Counted from the stretch's first letter, positions 37,291-50,852 are shown. The stretch: DNA of 64,000 bases from Aneurinibacillus sp. REN35 (GCF_041379945.2 NZ_JBFTXJ020000004.1:124001-188000); one strand, 5' to 3'. The notes: a model not told the origin generated them from the sequence alone. Numbers and translations are program-made.

Positions 37291-39294
37291 ATGTCAAAAA
37301 ACTCATTTTTGAAAGGCACGCTCATCTTAACGCTTGCCGCCGTTATCTCACGTGTGCTCGGCGTTGGGCAGCGCGTGCCGCTGCAGCATATTATGGGCAA
37401 CGACGGGATGACGTTGTATACTATCTCGTACAATATTTACAGCATGCTGCTCATCATCGCCACACTCGGCGTACCGAGTGCATTAAGTAAGCAAATCTCG
37501 GAGTATACCGCTATCGGCAAGTATCATGAGGCTCATCAGACATATAAAGCCGCACGCAATTTTGCACTGGTTACCGGACTCATCATGTTTGTCTTTATGA
37601 TCGTGATTGCTCCGTACTATGCAGAATATGCGCTTGCGCCACAAGCGGAATTGGCGATTCGTGCGATTGCACCCGCCATGCTTCTCTTTCCGCTGATTGC
37701 GATTATGCGCGGTTATTTTCAAGGACTACAGTTTATGCAACCCACGGGACTGTCGCAGATTATGGAGCAGATCCTGCGTGTAGCAACGGCTGTCGCGCTG
37801 CCATTGCTGCTGTTATACCTAGGCTACAATAAGGACGTAGCCGTGGCCGGCGCCTCGTTCGGTGCTGTGACAGGAAGCATCGCCGCCTGCGGAGTGATGA
37901 TCTACTTCTATAAGAAACGACGCGGGGAACAAAAACGATTGCTTGCTTCCCAAACGAACTATGCGAAGCTAACATACCGGCAGATCTATAGCAAAATGAT
38001 TCGGCTCTCCCTGCCAATTACGCTGTCGGCGTTGGCCGTACCACTGATCTACTTTATCGATTCGTCCACTTCACTGCGGTTGTTGACACCGCAGGATGAA
38101 CGAATTTCATTTGCAGTAAATAACAAGGAAGCGACGGTGGGCGATAAGGAAATAATCCTGCCTGTCGCCCCGTACCTGCATAACAATAAAACAACCATGG
38201 TACCGCTTGAGACAGTAAGTGCTGCAATGGGGGCTAAGCTAACCTGGGATGCAGATAAGAAGCGCGTGTTTTATGAGCGTGGCACGGTGAAAGCTACGCT
38301 TACGCTTGGCACAGAAGTCAAGCTTGACAACAAATCGTTCGGGCCTTTTGAATATGCTAAAACCGAAGAAGGGAACGTAACCAATATTCCAAGCGTGCCG
38401 CTGCGTTTTTTCACGGAGCAGCTTCATACGTATAAGGAAGCGATGGATACACTCGGTATTCTCGGTGGTAGCGCTCAATCGCTTGCTGGACTGCCGATCA
38501 TCCTTGCCATTGCGCTCAGCTCTTCGATTATTCCTGTCGTTTCTTCGGCTCATTCCCGCCGTGACGAACAGGAAGTCCAGCGCATGAGCTCGATGGCGCT
38601 GCGGCTTGCCTTAATTACCGGTGTTCCGATCGCACTGTATCTGACCGTGGCAGCCTATCCGGTCAATGGCTTCTTGTTCAGCAATACCGCAGATACGTAC
38701 ACCAAAGCAGCCTGGATTATTGCGTTCCTGTGCTTTGGAACCATCTTTCAGATCCTGATGATGACCTCTTCCGGTATTCTGCAGGGCTTAGGACGCACCG
38801 ACCTTCCTATGCGCCATGTGGCAATAGGAATTCTGGTCAAATGGGGCGGTAACTACGCGCTGGCACCGCTGTTCGGTATCTATGGTATTATTACGGCAAC
38901 ATCGCTTTGCTTCATCGTCATTATGGCACTGAACCTGCGAGCGATTAACCGCTATACTCAGCCTGTGATTCTTGGTGAGAAATGGCGCGGCTTCCTGCTT
39001 TCCGCTCTTCTTCTCTGCGCCATTGGATTAGGAATCGTATGGATCGGCTTTAAGGTACAGCCGTTTTTCTCGATGCCAGCTTTTCTTTTCTTTGGTATCG
39101 AGTCGGCCATCATTGCCGCATGCAGTCTCGCGGGATACGGAATCGCTCTGTTCTGGCTAAAAGGGATTGATGTACAGGAAATCCGCTACTTTCCTCGTGT
39201 GGCTCAGAAGGCATATCATCTTCTGGCACGCTACCGCATCGTTCCTGCCTACAGCGATCCGATGAACCAACAACAAAAAAGTGGACTTCCATAA
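37291..39294 (+). CDS. SpoVB/MurJ-type flippase with inserted stalk (Cu-amine-oxidase-N-like) domain
   Basis: A MOP-superfamily polysaccharide/lipid II exporter of 667 residues with about 12-14 membrane helices. The N-terminal part (FLKGTLILTLAAVISRVLGV) and the region around LPIILAIALSSSIIPVVSSA match the SpoVB/YtgP group. Unusually, about 107 residues (270-376) sit between the helix ending at VPLIYFIDSST and the following EAMDTLGILGG segment. The insert reads as a copper-amine-oxidase N-terminal-like domain: PVAPYLHNNKTTMVPLETVS, MGAKLTWDADKKRV, then a second VPLRFFTEQL. It follows rqcH by 10 bp. The exact lipid substrate is unknown. Confidence 0.88.
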   Translation: MSKNSFLKGTLILTLAAVISRVLGVGQRVPLQHIMGNDGMTLYTISYNIYSMLLIIATLGVPSALSKQISEYTAIGKYHEAHQTYKAARNFALVTGLIMFVFMIVIAPYYAEYALAPQAELAIRAIAPAMLLFPLIAIMRGYFQGLQFMQPTGLSQIMEQILRVATAVALPLLLLYLGYNKDVAVAGASFGAVTGSIAACGVMIYFYKKRRGEQKRLLASQTNYAKLTYRQIYSKMIRLSLPITLSALAVPLIYFIDSSTSLRLLTPQDERISFAVNNKEATVGDKEIILPVAPYLHNNKTTMVPLETVSAAMGAKLTWDADKKRVFYERGTVKATLTLGTEVKLDNKSFGPFEYAKTEEGNVTNIPSVPLRFFTEQLHTYKEAMDTLGILGGSAQSLAGLPIILAIALSSSIIPVVSSAHSRRDEQEVQRMSSMALRLALITGVPIALYLTVAAYPVNGFLFSNTADTYTKAAWIIAFLCFGTIFQILMMTSSGILQGLGRTDLPMRHVAIGILVKWGGNYALAPLFGIYGIITATSLCFIVIMALNLRAINRYTQPVILGEKWRGFLLSALLLCAIGLGIVWIGFKVQPFFSMPAFLFFGIESAIIAACSLAGYGIALFWLKGIDVQEIRYFPRVAQKAYHLLARYRIVPAYSDPMNQQQKSGLP

Positions 39295-39314
39295 CATTGG
39301 AGGTCCACTTTTTT
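39276..39314. terminator. bidirectional terminator after the flippase gene
   Basis: AAAAGTGGAC-TTCC pairs with GGA-GGTCCACTTTT around ATAACATT, with A-runs and T-runs on both sides. It overlaps the flippase stop codon and also lies downstream of the small minus-strand gene at 39332-39508. Confidence 0.85.
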
Positions 39315-39331
39315 ATTTGTCTGTATTCACC

Positions 39332-39508
39332 TTAACGCTTCCAATCATCTTCTAACTTTGCTAGAAGTTGATCGATTTCCTGTATCTCATTCTGGATGCG
39401 ATGAATGGTACTCTCATCCTGAATTTCTTTCTTTTCTATAAGTTCACAGACAAATTCTTTCCAGTTCTGATGTGATGTATATAAAGTATCCCACTCTCTT
39501 TTATCCAT
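39332..39508 (-). CDS. small acidic hypothetical protein
   Basis: A 58-residue reading frame, MDKREWDTLYTSHQNWKEFV... ending LLAKLEDDWKR. It is rich in Glu, Lys, Asp and Ile in a heptad-like pattern, suggesting a short coiled coil, and has one cysteine (FVCELIEKKE). No family was recognised. Support comes from an uninterrupted frame with sensible codon use, a GGGCGG element about 10 bp before the ATG, and a good terminator 18 bp after the stop. It could still be non-coding. It sits between the convergent flippase gene and pyrE. Confidence 0.6.
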   Translation of the reverse strand: MDKREWDTLYTSHQNWKEFVCELIEKKEIQDESTIHRIQNEIQEIDQLLAKLEDDWKR

Positions 39509-39680
39509 CTCATAGATCCGCCCTCTCTGCTGTGTTACTTCAGTATTTTTGACAGGCTGGTATGAGAAAGTATCTATCTAGCTTGCATCTTACTTTCTTG
39601 TTCGAAATCGCCCATACCTACTTTCTATACGTATTATTTACCACTTCTCGCTATTCTAAAACCTGACTCAAAATAGATAA

Positions 39681-39728
39681 AAGAAAAGTGGAGATACCAC
39701 GCTTTTGCATAGTATCTCCACTTTTCTT
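39681..39728 (-). terminator. intrinsic terminator of the pyr operon
   Basis: A perfect 17-bp stem (AAGAAAAGTGGAGATAC and its complement, 14-nt loop) begins 23 bp after the pyrE stop on the minus strand, with a T-rich 3' arm. The 170 bp on the far side hold only the upstream region of the small gene. Confidence 0.9.
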
Positions 39729-39751
39729 CAGTGCTAATCCTATCTGTAGAT

Positions 39752-40382
39752 TTATCCTTGATATGCCTGAGGCTGCTTACGCCAAGCCTTTAATGCCTCG
39801 ATTTGCTCTGCACGAATGGTTCCTTTCGCTTGGGCAACTTCTAGGAGTGTCGTATAATTGCTCAGTGTGGCGAACGGGAATCCTGCTTCTGCAAATGCCT
39901 CCTCGGCCGCAGGAAATTGGTATGAGAAAATAGCAAGCACTGCAAGCACTTCCCCTCCCGCCTCCTGTACGGCACGAGCCGCTTCGATGGAACTTCCGCC
40001 GGTCGATATTAAATCTTCAATCACAATGACCTTAGCGCCTTTATCCAATCGACCTTCGATCTGATTTCCTTTGCCGTGTCCTTTTGGCTTAGAGCGCACA
40101 TACGCCATTGGCAAATTCAACTCTTCCGCTACCCAAGCTGCATGGGGAATGCCTGCGGTTGCCGTACCGGCAATGACCTGAGTCTCACCGTATTGTTCTT
40201 GAATAAGTGCTGCAAATGAGCGATAAATAAGACGGCGCACCTCCGGATAGGACATGGTCATCCGGTTATCGCAATAAATAGGGCTTTTAATGCCTGATGT
40301 CCATGTAAACGGTTCGTCTGGCCGCAGCGCCACCGCATCAATTTCAAGCAATTTTTCCGCCACTTGTCGCGCGGTATCTATA

Positions 40383-40393
<11 letters not shown>
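39752..40393 (-). CDS. pyrE: orotate phosphoribosyltransferase
   Basis: PyrE joins orotate to PRPP to form OMP. Seen: the PRPP-binding motif [27 protein letters not shown] near the N-terminus, [14 protein letters not shown] and [17 protein letters not shown], all PRTase landmarks. The 213 residues are normal. It overlaps pyrF by 11 nt and is the last gene of the pyrimidine operon. Confidence 0.98.
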
Positions 40394-42823
<2,430 letters not shown>

Positions 42824-42831
<8 letters not shown>

Positions 42832-45800
42832 GCACATACGCCTCCTTTGGCGCTTGGAACTGCGGCATTGACTCTGCTCCAAAGGAAATTGCCTCAAGCA
42901 CGCCGAGTAATGCGCGAGCCGTATCCAGCGATGTTAAGCAGACAACACCATTCTCTGCCGATTCGCGTCGGATACGGAAGCCGTCCCTCTCCGGTGTTTT
43001 GCCCTTGGTCAGCGTATTCAGCACAAAGCTTGCTTCTCCCTTACGGATCAGATCAAGCATATTCGGAGAGGCTTCATTCACCTTGCGTACGCAGGTCACA
43101 CTCATGCCTGCCTCCTGTAGATAGCGGGCCGTTCCCTCTGTCGCCAATAGTTTAAAGCCAAGCTGGTGGAATCCTTTAATGATGTCGATCGATTCTTCCT
43201 TATCTTTATCCGCTACGGTCACCAGAAGTGAGCCGTGCGTCGGGATGCTCATGCCGGATGCAATCAGACCTTTGAAGAGCGCTTTAGCTAAATTTTTGTC
43301 CCGGCCCATTACTTCGCCGGTTGATTTCATTTCCGGTCCGAGCGTCGTATCCACGCGGCGCAGCTTAGCGAAGGAGAATACCGGAACTTTTACCGATACA
43401 TGATCTACCTCCGGATGGTATCCCGGTGTGTAGCCAAGCTCTGGAATGGTCTGGCCGAGAATAACTTTGGTTGCGATATTGGCCATCGGCAGACTCGTAA
43501 TCTTGCTTAAAAACGGAACCGTACGGGAAGAGCGCGGATTTACTTCCAGCACGTATGGTTTATTTTTATGAATGACGAACTGAATGTTCAGCAAACCTTT
43601 TATATTCAGACCGCGTGCGATTTGTGTGGTCATGTCGATCAACTCATCCTTCAGCGCCTGTGAAATCGTCTGGGCCGGATATACGGCAATCGAGTCTCCG
43701 GAGTGAACCCCAGCCCGCTCAATATGCTCCATAATGCCTGGGATGAGAACGTTAGTACCGTCGCTAATACCGTCTACTTCCACTTCAGCTCCCATTAAGT
43801 ACGTATCGACAAGCACCGGATGTTCCGGATTAATCTTCACCGCTTCACGCATGTAGGTCAAAAGCTCCTGCTCGTTGTATACGATCTCCATGGCGCGTCC
43901 ACCCAGTACATATGATGGACGGACAAGCACCGGATAACCAAGTTCCTTTGCCGCTTCAATCGCCGCTTCCACCGATGTGACCGTCTTGCCCGGCGGCTGT
44001 GCGATATCGAGCGTGCGCAGCAGCTTTTCGAATTTTTCTCTATCTTCCGCCGCATCAATGTTGGCAAGATCTGTACCGAGTATTTTTACGCCGGCTTTCT
44101 CCAGATCAGCCGCCAGATTGATCGCCGTTTGCCCACCGAACTGAACGATTACACCTTCCGGCTTTTCTTTTTCGATGATATGAAGCACGTCTTCAATATA
44201 GAGCGGCTCAAAGTATAGGCGGTCCGATGTGCTGAAATCAGTTGATACCGTTTCCGGGTTGTTGTTGATAATGACCGCTTCGTATCCCATTTCCTTCAAT
44301 GCCCATACCGCATGCACCGTGGAATAATCGAATTCGATACCCTGTCCAATGCGGATCGGTCCTGAGCCAAGCACAATGACGCGCGGCTTTCCTGTCTCTT
44401 CCCGCTCATCCTCATCTTCGTATGTTGAATAATAATATGGAGTCGCAGCTTCGAACTCAGCAGCGCATGTGTCAACCATCTTATACACTGGGATAAGGCC
44501 TGCTTCTCTTCGCTGCTCCTCAATGGCCGCTTGATCAATGCCTGTTACCTCTGCGATGCGGCGGTCTGTAAAGCCCATCCGTTTAGCACGGCGCAGCATA
44601 TTCGCATCCAGCTTGCGGGAAGTGACTGCTTCTGCTAATCCCTGTTCAAAGCGGACAATATTTATGAACTTCGCTAAGAAGAAATAATCGATCTTGGTCA
44701 ATGCATGAATGCGTTCCTCTGTCATGCCGCGGCGCAGCGCCTCCATCACCAGGAAGAGGCGTTCATCATCAGCTTTTACCAACCGACGCTCCAATTCCTC
44801 TTGGCTCAGTTCCTTTGCTTCCGGCAGATCGAGGCTGTGCAATCCAATTTCAAGCGAGCGAACCGCTTTATGCAGTGACTCCTCCAATGTACGGCCAATT
44901 GCCATCACTTCACCGGTTGCTTTCATCTGTGTACCCAGCTTGCGGTTAGCGGAGATGAACTTGTCAAATGGCCAGCGGGGAATCTTGGTTACGATATAAT
45001 CAAGCGTCGGTTCAAAGCAGGCATATGTCTGCTGCGTTACCGGATTTTTCAGTTCATCGAGCGTGTAGCCCACGGCAATTTTTGCCGCCATTTTTGCAAT
45101 CGGATAGCCTGTGGCCTTAGATGCCAGAGCAGATGAACGGCTAACGCGCGGATTTACCTCAATGATGTAGTATTGGAAGCTGTCCGGGTCGAGAGCAAGC
45201 TGAACGTTGCAGCCGCCCTGGATATCAAGCGCACGGATAATCTTAAGGGAAGCCGAGCGCAGCATCTGATACTCACGGTCAGACATTGTCTGGCTTGGAG
45301 CGACAACGATACTATCGCCCGTATGAATGCCGACCGGATCAATGTTCTCCATGTTGCAGACTACGATCGCATTGTCAGCCGCATCCCGCATCACTTCATA
45401 CTCAATCTCTTTGTAGCCGGCAATACTCTTTTCGACAAGACATTGTGTAATTGGACTGTACTTTAAGCCGCTGGCGACAACCTCGCGCAGCTCCTCTTCG
45501 TTCGTGACGATACCACCGCCGGTTCCACCCAATGTGTAGGCTGGGCGAACGATAATCGGATAGCCGATCTGCTCGGCAAACGCCAGCGCCTCCTCGATCG
45601 TATGGATAATGTCGCTTGCCGGTACCGGCTCACCGATCTCATTCATCAGCGAGCGGAACAGCTCCCTGTCTTCCGCTTTTTTGATCGCTTCTAAATCCGT
45701 ACCGAGCAGCACTACGTTTTCTTCTTTAAGAATCCCTGCTTCGTCAAGCTCAATGGCAAGATTCAGACCAGTTTGACCGCCAAGCGTTGCCAACAGACCG

Positions 45801-46051
45801 TCCGGCTTCTCCTGACGAATGATGCGGGCAACGAATTCCTTGGTTAGCGGTTCGATATAGACTTTATCCGCCATATTCGTATCCGTCATAATCGTAGCTG
45901 GGTTGCTGTTGACAAGGATGACTTCAAATCCTTCTTCTTTTAACGCCTGACATGCTTGCGTGCCTGCATAATCGAATTCTGCGGCTTGTCCAATGACGAT
46001 CGGACCTGATCCAATCACTAGAATTTTCTTGATGTTATCGAGTCGTGGCAT
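42824..46051 (-). CDS. carB: carbamoyl phosphate synthase large chain
   Basis: The large chain makes carbamoyl phosphate from bicarbonate, ammonia (from CarA) and two ATP. Seen: two homologous ATP-grasp halves (about residues 1-550 and 551-940), each with GSGPI(V/R)IGQ and FDYAGTQA or FDYSTVHA segments, NCNPxT-like [10 protein letters not shown] and [10 protein letters not shown], and a C-terminal allosteric domain. The length of 1075 residues is normal. It is co-transcribed with carA (17-nt overlap) and pyrK. Confidence 0.98.
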
Positions 46052-47138
46052 GCGCCTTTTCCCCCTTTACGAATGTAGCTACCTGATCTAAGAAGCGGTC
46101 GAATAAGTAATTCGAGTCATATGGTCCCGGTGCGGCTTCCGGATGATATTGTACAGAAAATGCTGGATGACTCTTATGGGCAAGACCTTCTACCGTACCG
46201 TCATTAAGGGCAATATGGCTAATCTCAAGCTCGGTATTCTTAACCGATTCAGTGTTAACCGTGTAACCGTGGTTCTGTGATGTAATATGAGTGCGTCCGG
46301 TAGCAAGCTCCTTTACCGGATGGTTTCCGCCTCGATGGCCGAATTTTAATTTTTCTGTATCCGCTCCACACGCCAGAGCAAACAATTGGTGACCTAAACA
46401 GATGCCGAACAGCGGATATTCACCCAAAATGTCCTGAATCATATGAATGGCCTCCGGTACGCTTTTCGGGTCCCCTGGTCCGTTGGAGAGCAGAATGCCA
46501 TCCGGGCGAATGCGGCGAATTTCTTCCGCCGTGACATTGTATGGAGCGACGATGACATCGCAGCCGCGATTCGTTAGCTCGCGCAGTATGCCGTATTTTG
46601 CACCGAAGTCCACCAGAACAATACGCGGACCGCGTCCCGGCACCGGAAATAGATTCTTTGTAGAGACACGAGCAACCTGATCTTCCATCAGCGGTACGTT
46701 CAATTTCTCAAGCAAAGCTTGTACGGGTTCGTCAGATGTTGTAATCACGCCTTTAAGCGTACCGTGCTGCCGAATGATCCGAGTAAGCTTGCGCGTATCC
46801 ACTTCGGCGATGCCTGGAATGCCGTACTCCTTCAGCATGCCGTCAATTGTCTGTTCGCTGCGCCAGTTGCTCGGCACTTCGCAGTGTTCACGGACGACAA
46901 AGCCATGGACGAACGGCCGCATGGATTCAAAATCATCACGGCTGATGCCGTAGTTGCCGATCATCGGATATGTCATGGTTACAATCTGGCCGCAGTAGGA
47001 TGGATCAGACAGCACTTCCTGATAACCTGTAATCCCTGTATTAAAAACGACTTCGCCCAGTGATTCTTGTTCGGCTCCGAACGAAGTTCCGATAAATACC
47101 GTTCCGTCTTCGAGGATCAGTCTCGCTTGTTTTGTCAT
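46035..47138 (-). CDS. carA: carbamoyl phosphate synthase small chain
   Basis: The small chain releases ammonia from glutamine and tunnels it to CarB. Seen: an N-terminal CarA-specific domain with [20 protein letters not shown], and a C-terminal class I amidotransferase with [15 protein letters not shown] (catalytic Cys), GGNHPVKEL and [11 protein letters not shown] (catalytic His/Glu). The 367 residues are normal. It follows pyrC with a 1-nt overlap. Confidence 0.98.
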   Translation of the reverse strand: MTKQARLILEDGTVFIGTSFGAEQESLGEVVFNTGITGYQEVLSDPSYCGQIVTMTYPMIGNYGISRDDFESMRPFVHGFVVREHCEVPSNWRSEQTIDGMLKEYGIPGIAEVDTRKLTRIIRQHGTLKGVITTSDEPVQALLEKLNVPLMEDQVARVSTKNLFPVPGRGPRIVLVDFGAKYGILRELTNRGCDVIVAPYNVTAEEIRRIRPDGILLSNGPGDPKSVPEAIHMIQDILGEYPLFGICLGHQLFALACGADTEKLKFGHRGGNHPVKELATGRTHITSQNHGYTVNTESVKNTELEISHIALNDGTVEGLAHKSHPAFSVQYHPEAAPGPYDSNYLFDRFLDQVATFVKGEKAHATTR

Positions 47139-48436
47139 TATTGTTTCGCTCCTTCGCTGTTCATCTCTTCACTCTGCCATACGATGCGGCCTTCTAGCAT
47201 AGTCAGTACCGGCCAGCCTTTTAACTTCCAGCCAGTAAACGGCGTATTGCGTCCCTTGCTTGCAAATGCGGTCGGGTCTACCTCTTTTTCTGTTTCGATG
47301 TCGATGACCGCGATATCAGCCGCCGCTCCTTCAGCAAGCGTTCCCCACGGCAGGTGGAAAACCTCCGCCGGCGTTTTCGTCATCCGGTCAACGATCTCCT
47401 GTAGTGTGAAGATGCCCGGCAGCACCAGCTTTGTATACAAAAGCGGGAAAGCTGTCTCAAGTCCAACGATACCGAATGGTGCAAGCTCCATGCTGCGCTG
47501 CTTTTCTTCCTCTGTATGTGGAGCATGATCCGTTACAATCATATCGATTGTGCCGTCTTTTAATCCTTCGATTAATGCATCACGGTCGCGGCGGGATCTA
47601 AGTGGCGGATTCATTTTATAATTAGCATCCAATCCCGGAATGTCTTCATCACACAACAGCAGATGGTGTGGACACACCTCTGCGGTTACACACGCCCCGC
47701 GCTGCTTTGCTTCTCGAACCAGGCGTACCGATTCAACTGTGCTGATGTGGCATACATGATAGTGTGCTCCGGTGGCTTCCGCGAGCAGAATATCCCGACC
47801 TACATGGATCGATTCAGCTTCCGATGGAATGCCTTTAAGCCCGTGCTTCTCACTAAACACACCTTCATGTACGCAGCCGCCTTCCGCCAGGCTGTCATCT
47901 TCACAATGCGCGATAACAGGCAGACCGAGGTCAGTGGCCATCTTCATGGCGTCTTTCATCATCTGGCTTGTCTGAATGCCTACTCCATCATCCGATACTG
48001 CCATTACACCGGCCTCTTTGAGCGCGGCCATATCGGTTAATTCACGGCCGAGTTCGCGCACCGTAATTGCTCCGATCGGCAGTACTCGTGCACTTCCTTC
48101 TTCTTCTGCCTTGCGCAGAATGTGCTGTACCGTATCAGGCGTATCAATCACCGGACGCGTATTCGGCATGCAGGCTACCGTGGTAAAACCGCCGCGCGCA
48201 GCAGAGGCCGTGCCAGTTGCAATGGTTTCTTTTGCTTCGAATCCAGGCTCGCGAAGATGCACATGCATATCGATGAATCCAGGTGTGATCAGCTTCCCTG
48301 TCACATCCACCACCTTATGACCTTCCGAATTCAGGCCTTCAGCGATAGCTTGAATCACATTTTCTTCAATCAGGATATCCCTTTTGACCAACTCTCCATC
48401 TACCAGTATGTTTCCGTTCCGCAAAATTGTTCCCAT
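47138..48436 (-). CDS. pyrC: dihydroorotase
   Basis: PyrC closes the ring of carbamoyl-aspartate to dihydroorotate. Seen: the zinc motif IDMHVHLREPGFE, TTVACMPNTRPVIDT, the histidines in VIAHCEDDSL and YHVCHISTVESV, and the catalytic aspartate in MIVTDHAPHTEEEK. The 432 residues fit class I dihydroorotase. In B. subtilis pyrB, which makes the substrate, lies directly upstream; here pyrC follows a PyrR attenuator and pyrP. Confidence 0.97.
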   Translation of the reverse strand: MGTILRNGNILVDGELVKRDILIEENVIQAIAEGLNSEGHKVVDVTGKLITPGFIDMHVHLREPGFEAKETIATGTASAARGGFTTVACMPNTRPVIDTPDTVQHILRKAEEEGSARVLPIGAITVRELGRELTDMAALKEAGVMAVSDDGVGIQTSQMMKDAMKMATDLGLPVIAHCEDDSLAEGGCVHEGVFSEKHGLKGIPSEAESIHVGRDILLAEATGAHYHVCHISTVESVRLVREAKQRGACVTAEVCPHHLLLCDEDIPGLDANYKMNPPLRSRRDRDALIEGLKDGTIDMIVTDHAPHTEEEKQRSMELAPFGIVGLETAFPLLYTKLVLPGIFTLQEIVDRMTKTPAEVFHLPWGTLAEGAAADIAVIDIETEKEVDPTAFASKGRNTPFTGWKLKGWPVLTMLEGRIVWQSEEMNSEGAKQ

Positions 48437-48480
48437 TGTTTCTCCTCCTATGTAAATGATATCTTGGTTTACTTTGCATC

Positions 48481-48653
48481 AAAAAAGGCTTCTTACCATT
48501 CGTAAGTCCGGTAAGAAGCCTTCTATATATGCTCAGAAAACAAGGAGCCTCTCTTGCAAGCTCGTCTGGACATCTATCCGGACGAAGGCTACCTTTTCTC
48601 CTCTATCACATACATCGCGGCACCCTTACCAGACTCACAGGACTGTTTTAAAG
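48481..48653 (-). promoter_or_regulatory. PyrR-dependent attenuator between pyrP and pyrC
   Basis: On the minus strand a PyrR-binding loop (48621-48653; CAGTCCTGTGAGTCTGG core between CCTTT and AAGGG arms) is followed by a terminator at 48481-48522 whose 13-bp stem (AAGGCTTCTTACC with its complement) runs into TTTTTT. This is the usual layout of the third pyr attenuator, but it leads directly into pyrC. Confidence 0.88.
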
Positions 48654-48658
48654 GATGA

Positions 48659-50032
48659 TTATGATGCTTGTTCATGCAGTTGTTCAGTTTTTTTTACCTG
48701 TCCGAAAGCGACATCCTTATTTGGCAGCAGCGCATGCAGCAGGATACCTAAGAAGGTGGCCATCGCAATGTTGTCGATGGTTAGATTGGCGATGAAGTTG
48801 CTGAATGTTACCTCGTGGAAGTCCAATTTGAATCCTCCGATCCCAGTTACCAGCACAATGGCTGCAACCACCATATTTCGCTTATGAGAAAAGTCGATAT
48901 TGTGCTCCACATACATCCGCATTCCCTGAACAGCGATGATACCGAACAGCACGATCGTGACGCCGCCTAGCACCGGCTTTGGAATCGTCATTAGAAACGC
49001 GCCGATTTTACCGACAAAGGCGAACAGGATGGCGAAGCAGGCTGCACCTGCAATGACCATACGGCTGTAGACTTTTGTCATCGCGAGCACGCCCATGTTC
49101 TCACCGTAGGTTGTGCTTGGCGGTCCACCCAGGAATGAAGCGAAGAGTACCGCCACACCGTCTCCCGCTATGGAGCGGTGCAGACCTGGATCACGCATCA
49201 GGTCGCGATTCATAATATTGGATGTAACCAGCAGGTGACCGATATGCTCAGCCAGCGTAACAAATGCGACCGGAGCGATAATTAACGCGGCCATCCATGC
49301 AGCCGGAGATGTGAAAGCCTCTAGTACTTGTCCTGTTATAAAGTGCTCATTTATCCACATGCTTGGGGTAATGAACCACGGTGCTTTTGCTATGCTTGCA
49401 AAGTCAATCCATTCCGGATGGCGAATGTACGTATAGATGTATCCAACAATCATACCTGTCAATACCGGAAGTACGGACAGGAAGCCGCGGAAGAACATGT
49501 TGGCAATCACTGTCATTGCCAGCGTGACGAATGCCACTTCTACCGCACCGAGCGAGTAGGCTGGCTTGGCCGCATCACTCAGCGGATCATTGAGCGCCCA
49601 GCCGACAGCGACACCTGACAGGCTCAGTCCGATGACAACAATGATGGAGGCGATAACGACAGGCGGGAGCAGGCGGTTCAACCAGTTAACCCCGGCCACT
49701 TTAACAATCAGCGCTACCAATAGGTACACCAGGCCGGATATGAAGCAGCCGAGCATGGCAGCTCCGACACCGTGGCTTGCGCTTACCGTAATGATCGGAC
49801 CAATGAAGGCAAAGGAAGATCCGAGATAGTTCGGCAGCTTGCCTTTTGTAATCAGCAGGAACAAGAGTGTTCCGATCCCGCTTGTCAGCAAGGCTACCGA
49901 TACATCAAGCCCCGTCAAAAGCGGTACCAGCACTGTAGCTCCAAACATGGCAAACAAGTGCTGCAGACTCAGCGGAATCAGCTTTTGAATGGCTGGCGTC
50001 TCCTGTACATCAATATAATCTTTCTTCATCAT
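48659..50032 (-). CDS. pyrP: uracil permease (NCS2 family)
   Basis: PyrP imports uracil by proton symport for salvage. Seen: 457 residues with about 12-14 hydrophobic segments, N-terminal LIPLSLQHLFAMFGATVLVP, GLSLSGVAVGWA, the substrate-site helix VTLAEHIGHLLVTSN and the GGPPSTTYGENMGVLA motif, typical of UraA. It follows pyrR by 62 bp containing a PyrR element and is followed by an attenuator. AAGGAAGGAG lies 8 bp upstream. Confidence 0.95.
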   Translation of the reverse strand: MMKKDYIDVQETPAIQKLIPLSLQHLFAMFGATVLVPLLTGLDVSVALLTSGIGTLLFLLITKGKLPNYLGSSFAFIGPIITVSASHGVGAAMLGCFISGLVYLLVALIVKVAGVNWLNRLLPPVVIASIIVVIGLSLSGVAVGWALNDPLSDAAKPAYSLGAVEVAFVTLAMTVIANMFFRGFLSVLPVLTGMIVGYIYTYIRHPEWIDFASIAKAPWFITPSMWINEHFITGQVLEAFTSPAAWMAALIIAPVAFVTLAEHIGHLLVTSNIMNRDLMRDPGLHRSIAGDGVAVLFASFLGGPPSTTYGENMGVLAMTKVYSRMVIAGAACFAILFAFVGKIGAFLMTIPKPVLGGVTIVLFGIIAVQGMRMYVEHNIDFSHKRNMVVAAIVLVTGIGGFKLDFHEVTFSNFIANLTIDNIAMATFLGILLHALLPNKDVAFGQVKKTEQLHEQAS

Positions 50033-50046
50033 GATTGTTTCTCCTT

Positions 50047-50077
50047 CCTTTTCAGCCTCGCAGAACTGAGTTAAAGG
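50047..50077 (-). promoter_or_regulatory. PyrR-binding loop overlapping the pyrP ribosome-binding site region
   Basis: CCTTTAACTCAGTTCTGCGAGGCTG and AAAAGG form the PyrR recognition hairpin (lower stem CCTTT/AAAGG, upper CAG/CTG). Its 3' arm touches the AAGGAG site of pyrP, and no terminator fits in the 62-bp pyrR-pyrP gap. Translational rather than transcriptional control is inferred. Confidence 0.7.
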
Positions 50078-50094
50078 TTATTTTGTATGCTTTA

Positions 50095-50836
<742 letters not shown>

Positions 50837-50852
50837 CTTTGTAATTAAATGA

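Noticed and set aside
39548-39576. TTGACA on the plus strand between the small gene and pyrE
   Set aside because: No acceptable -10 box at 16-18 bp and no plus-strand gene downstream before the pyr terminator.
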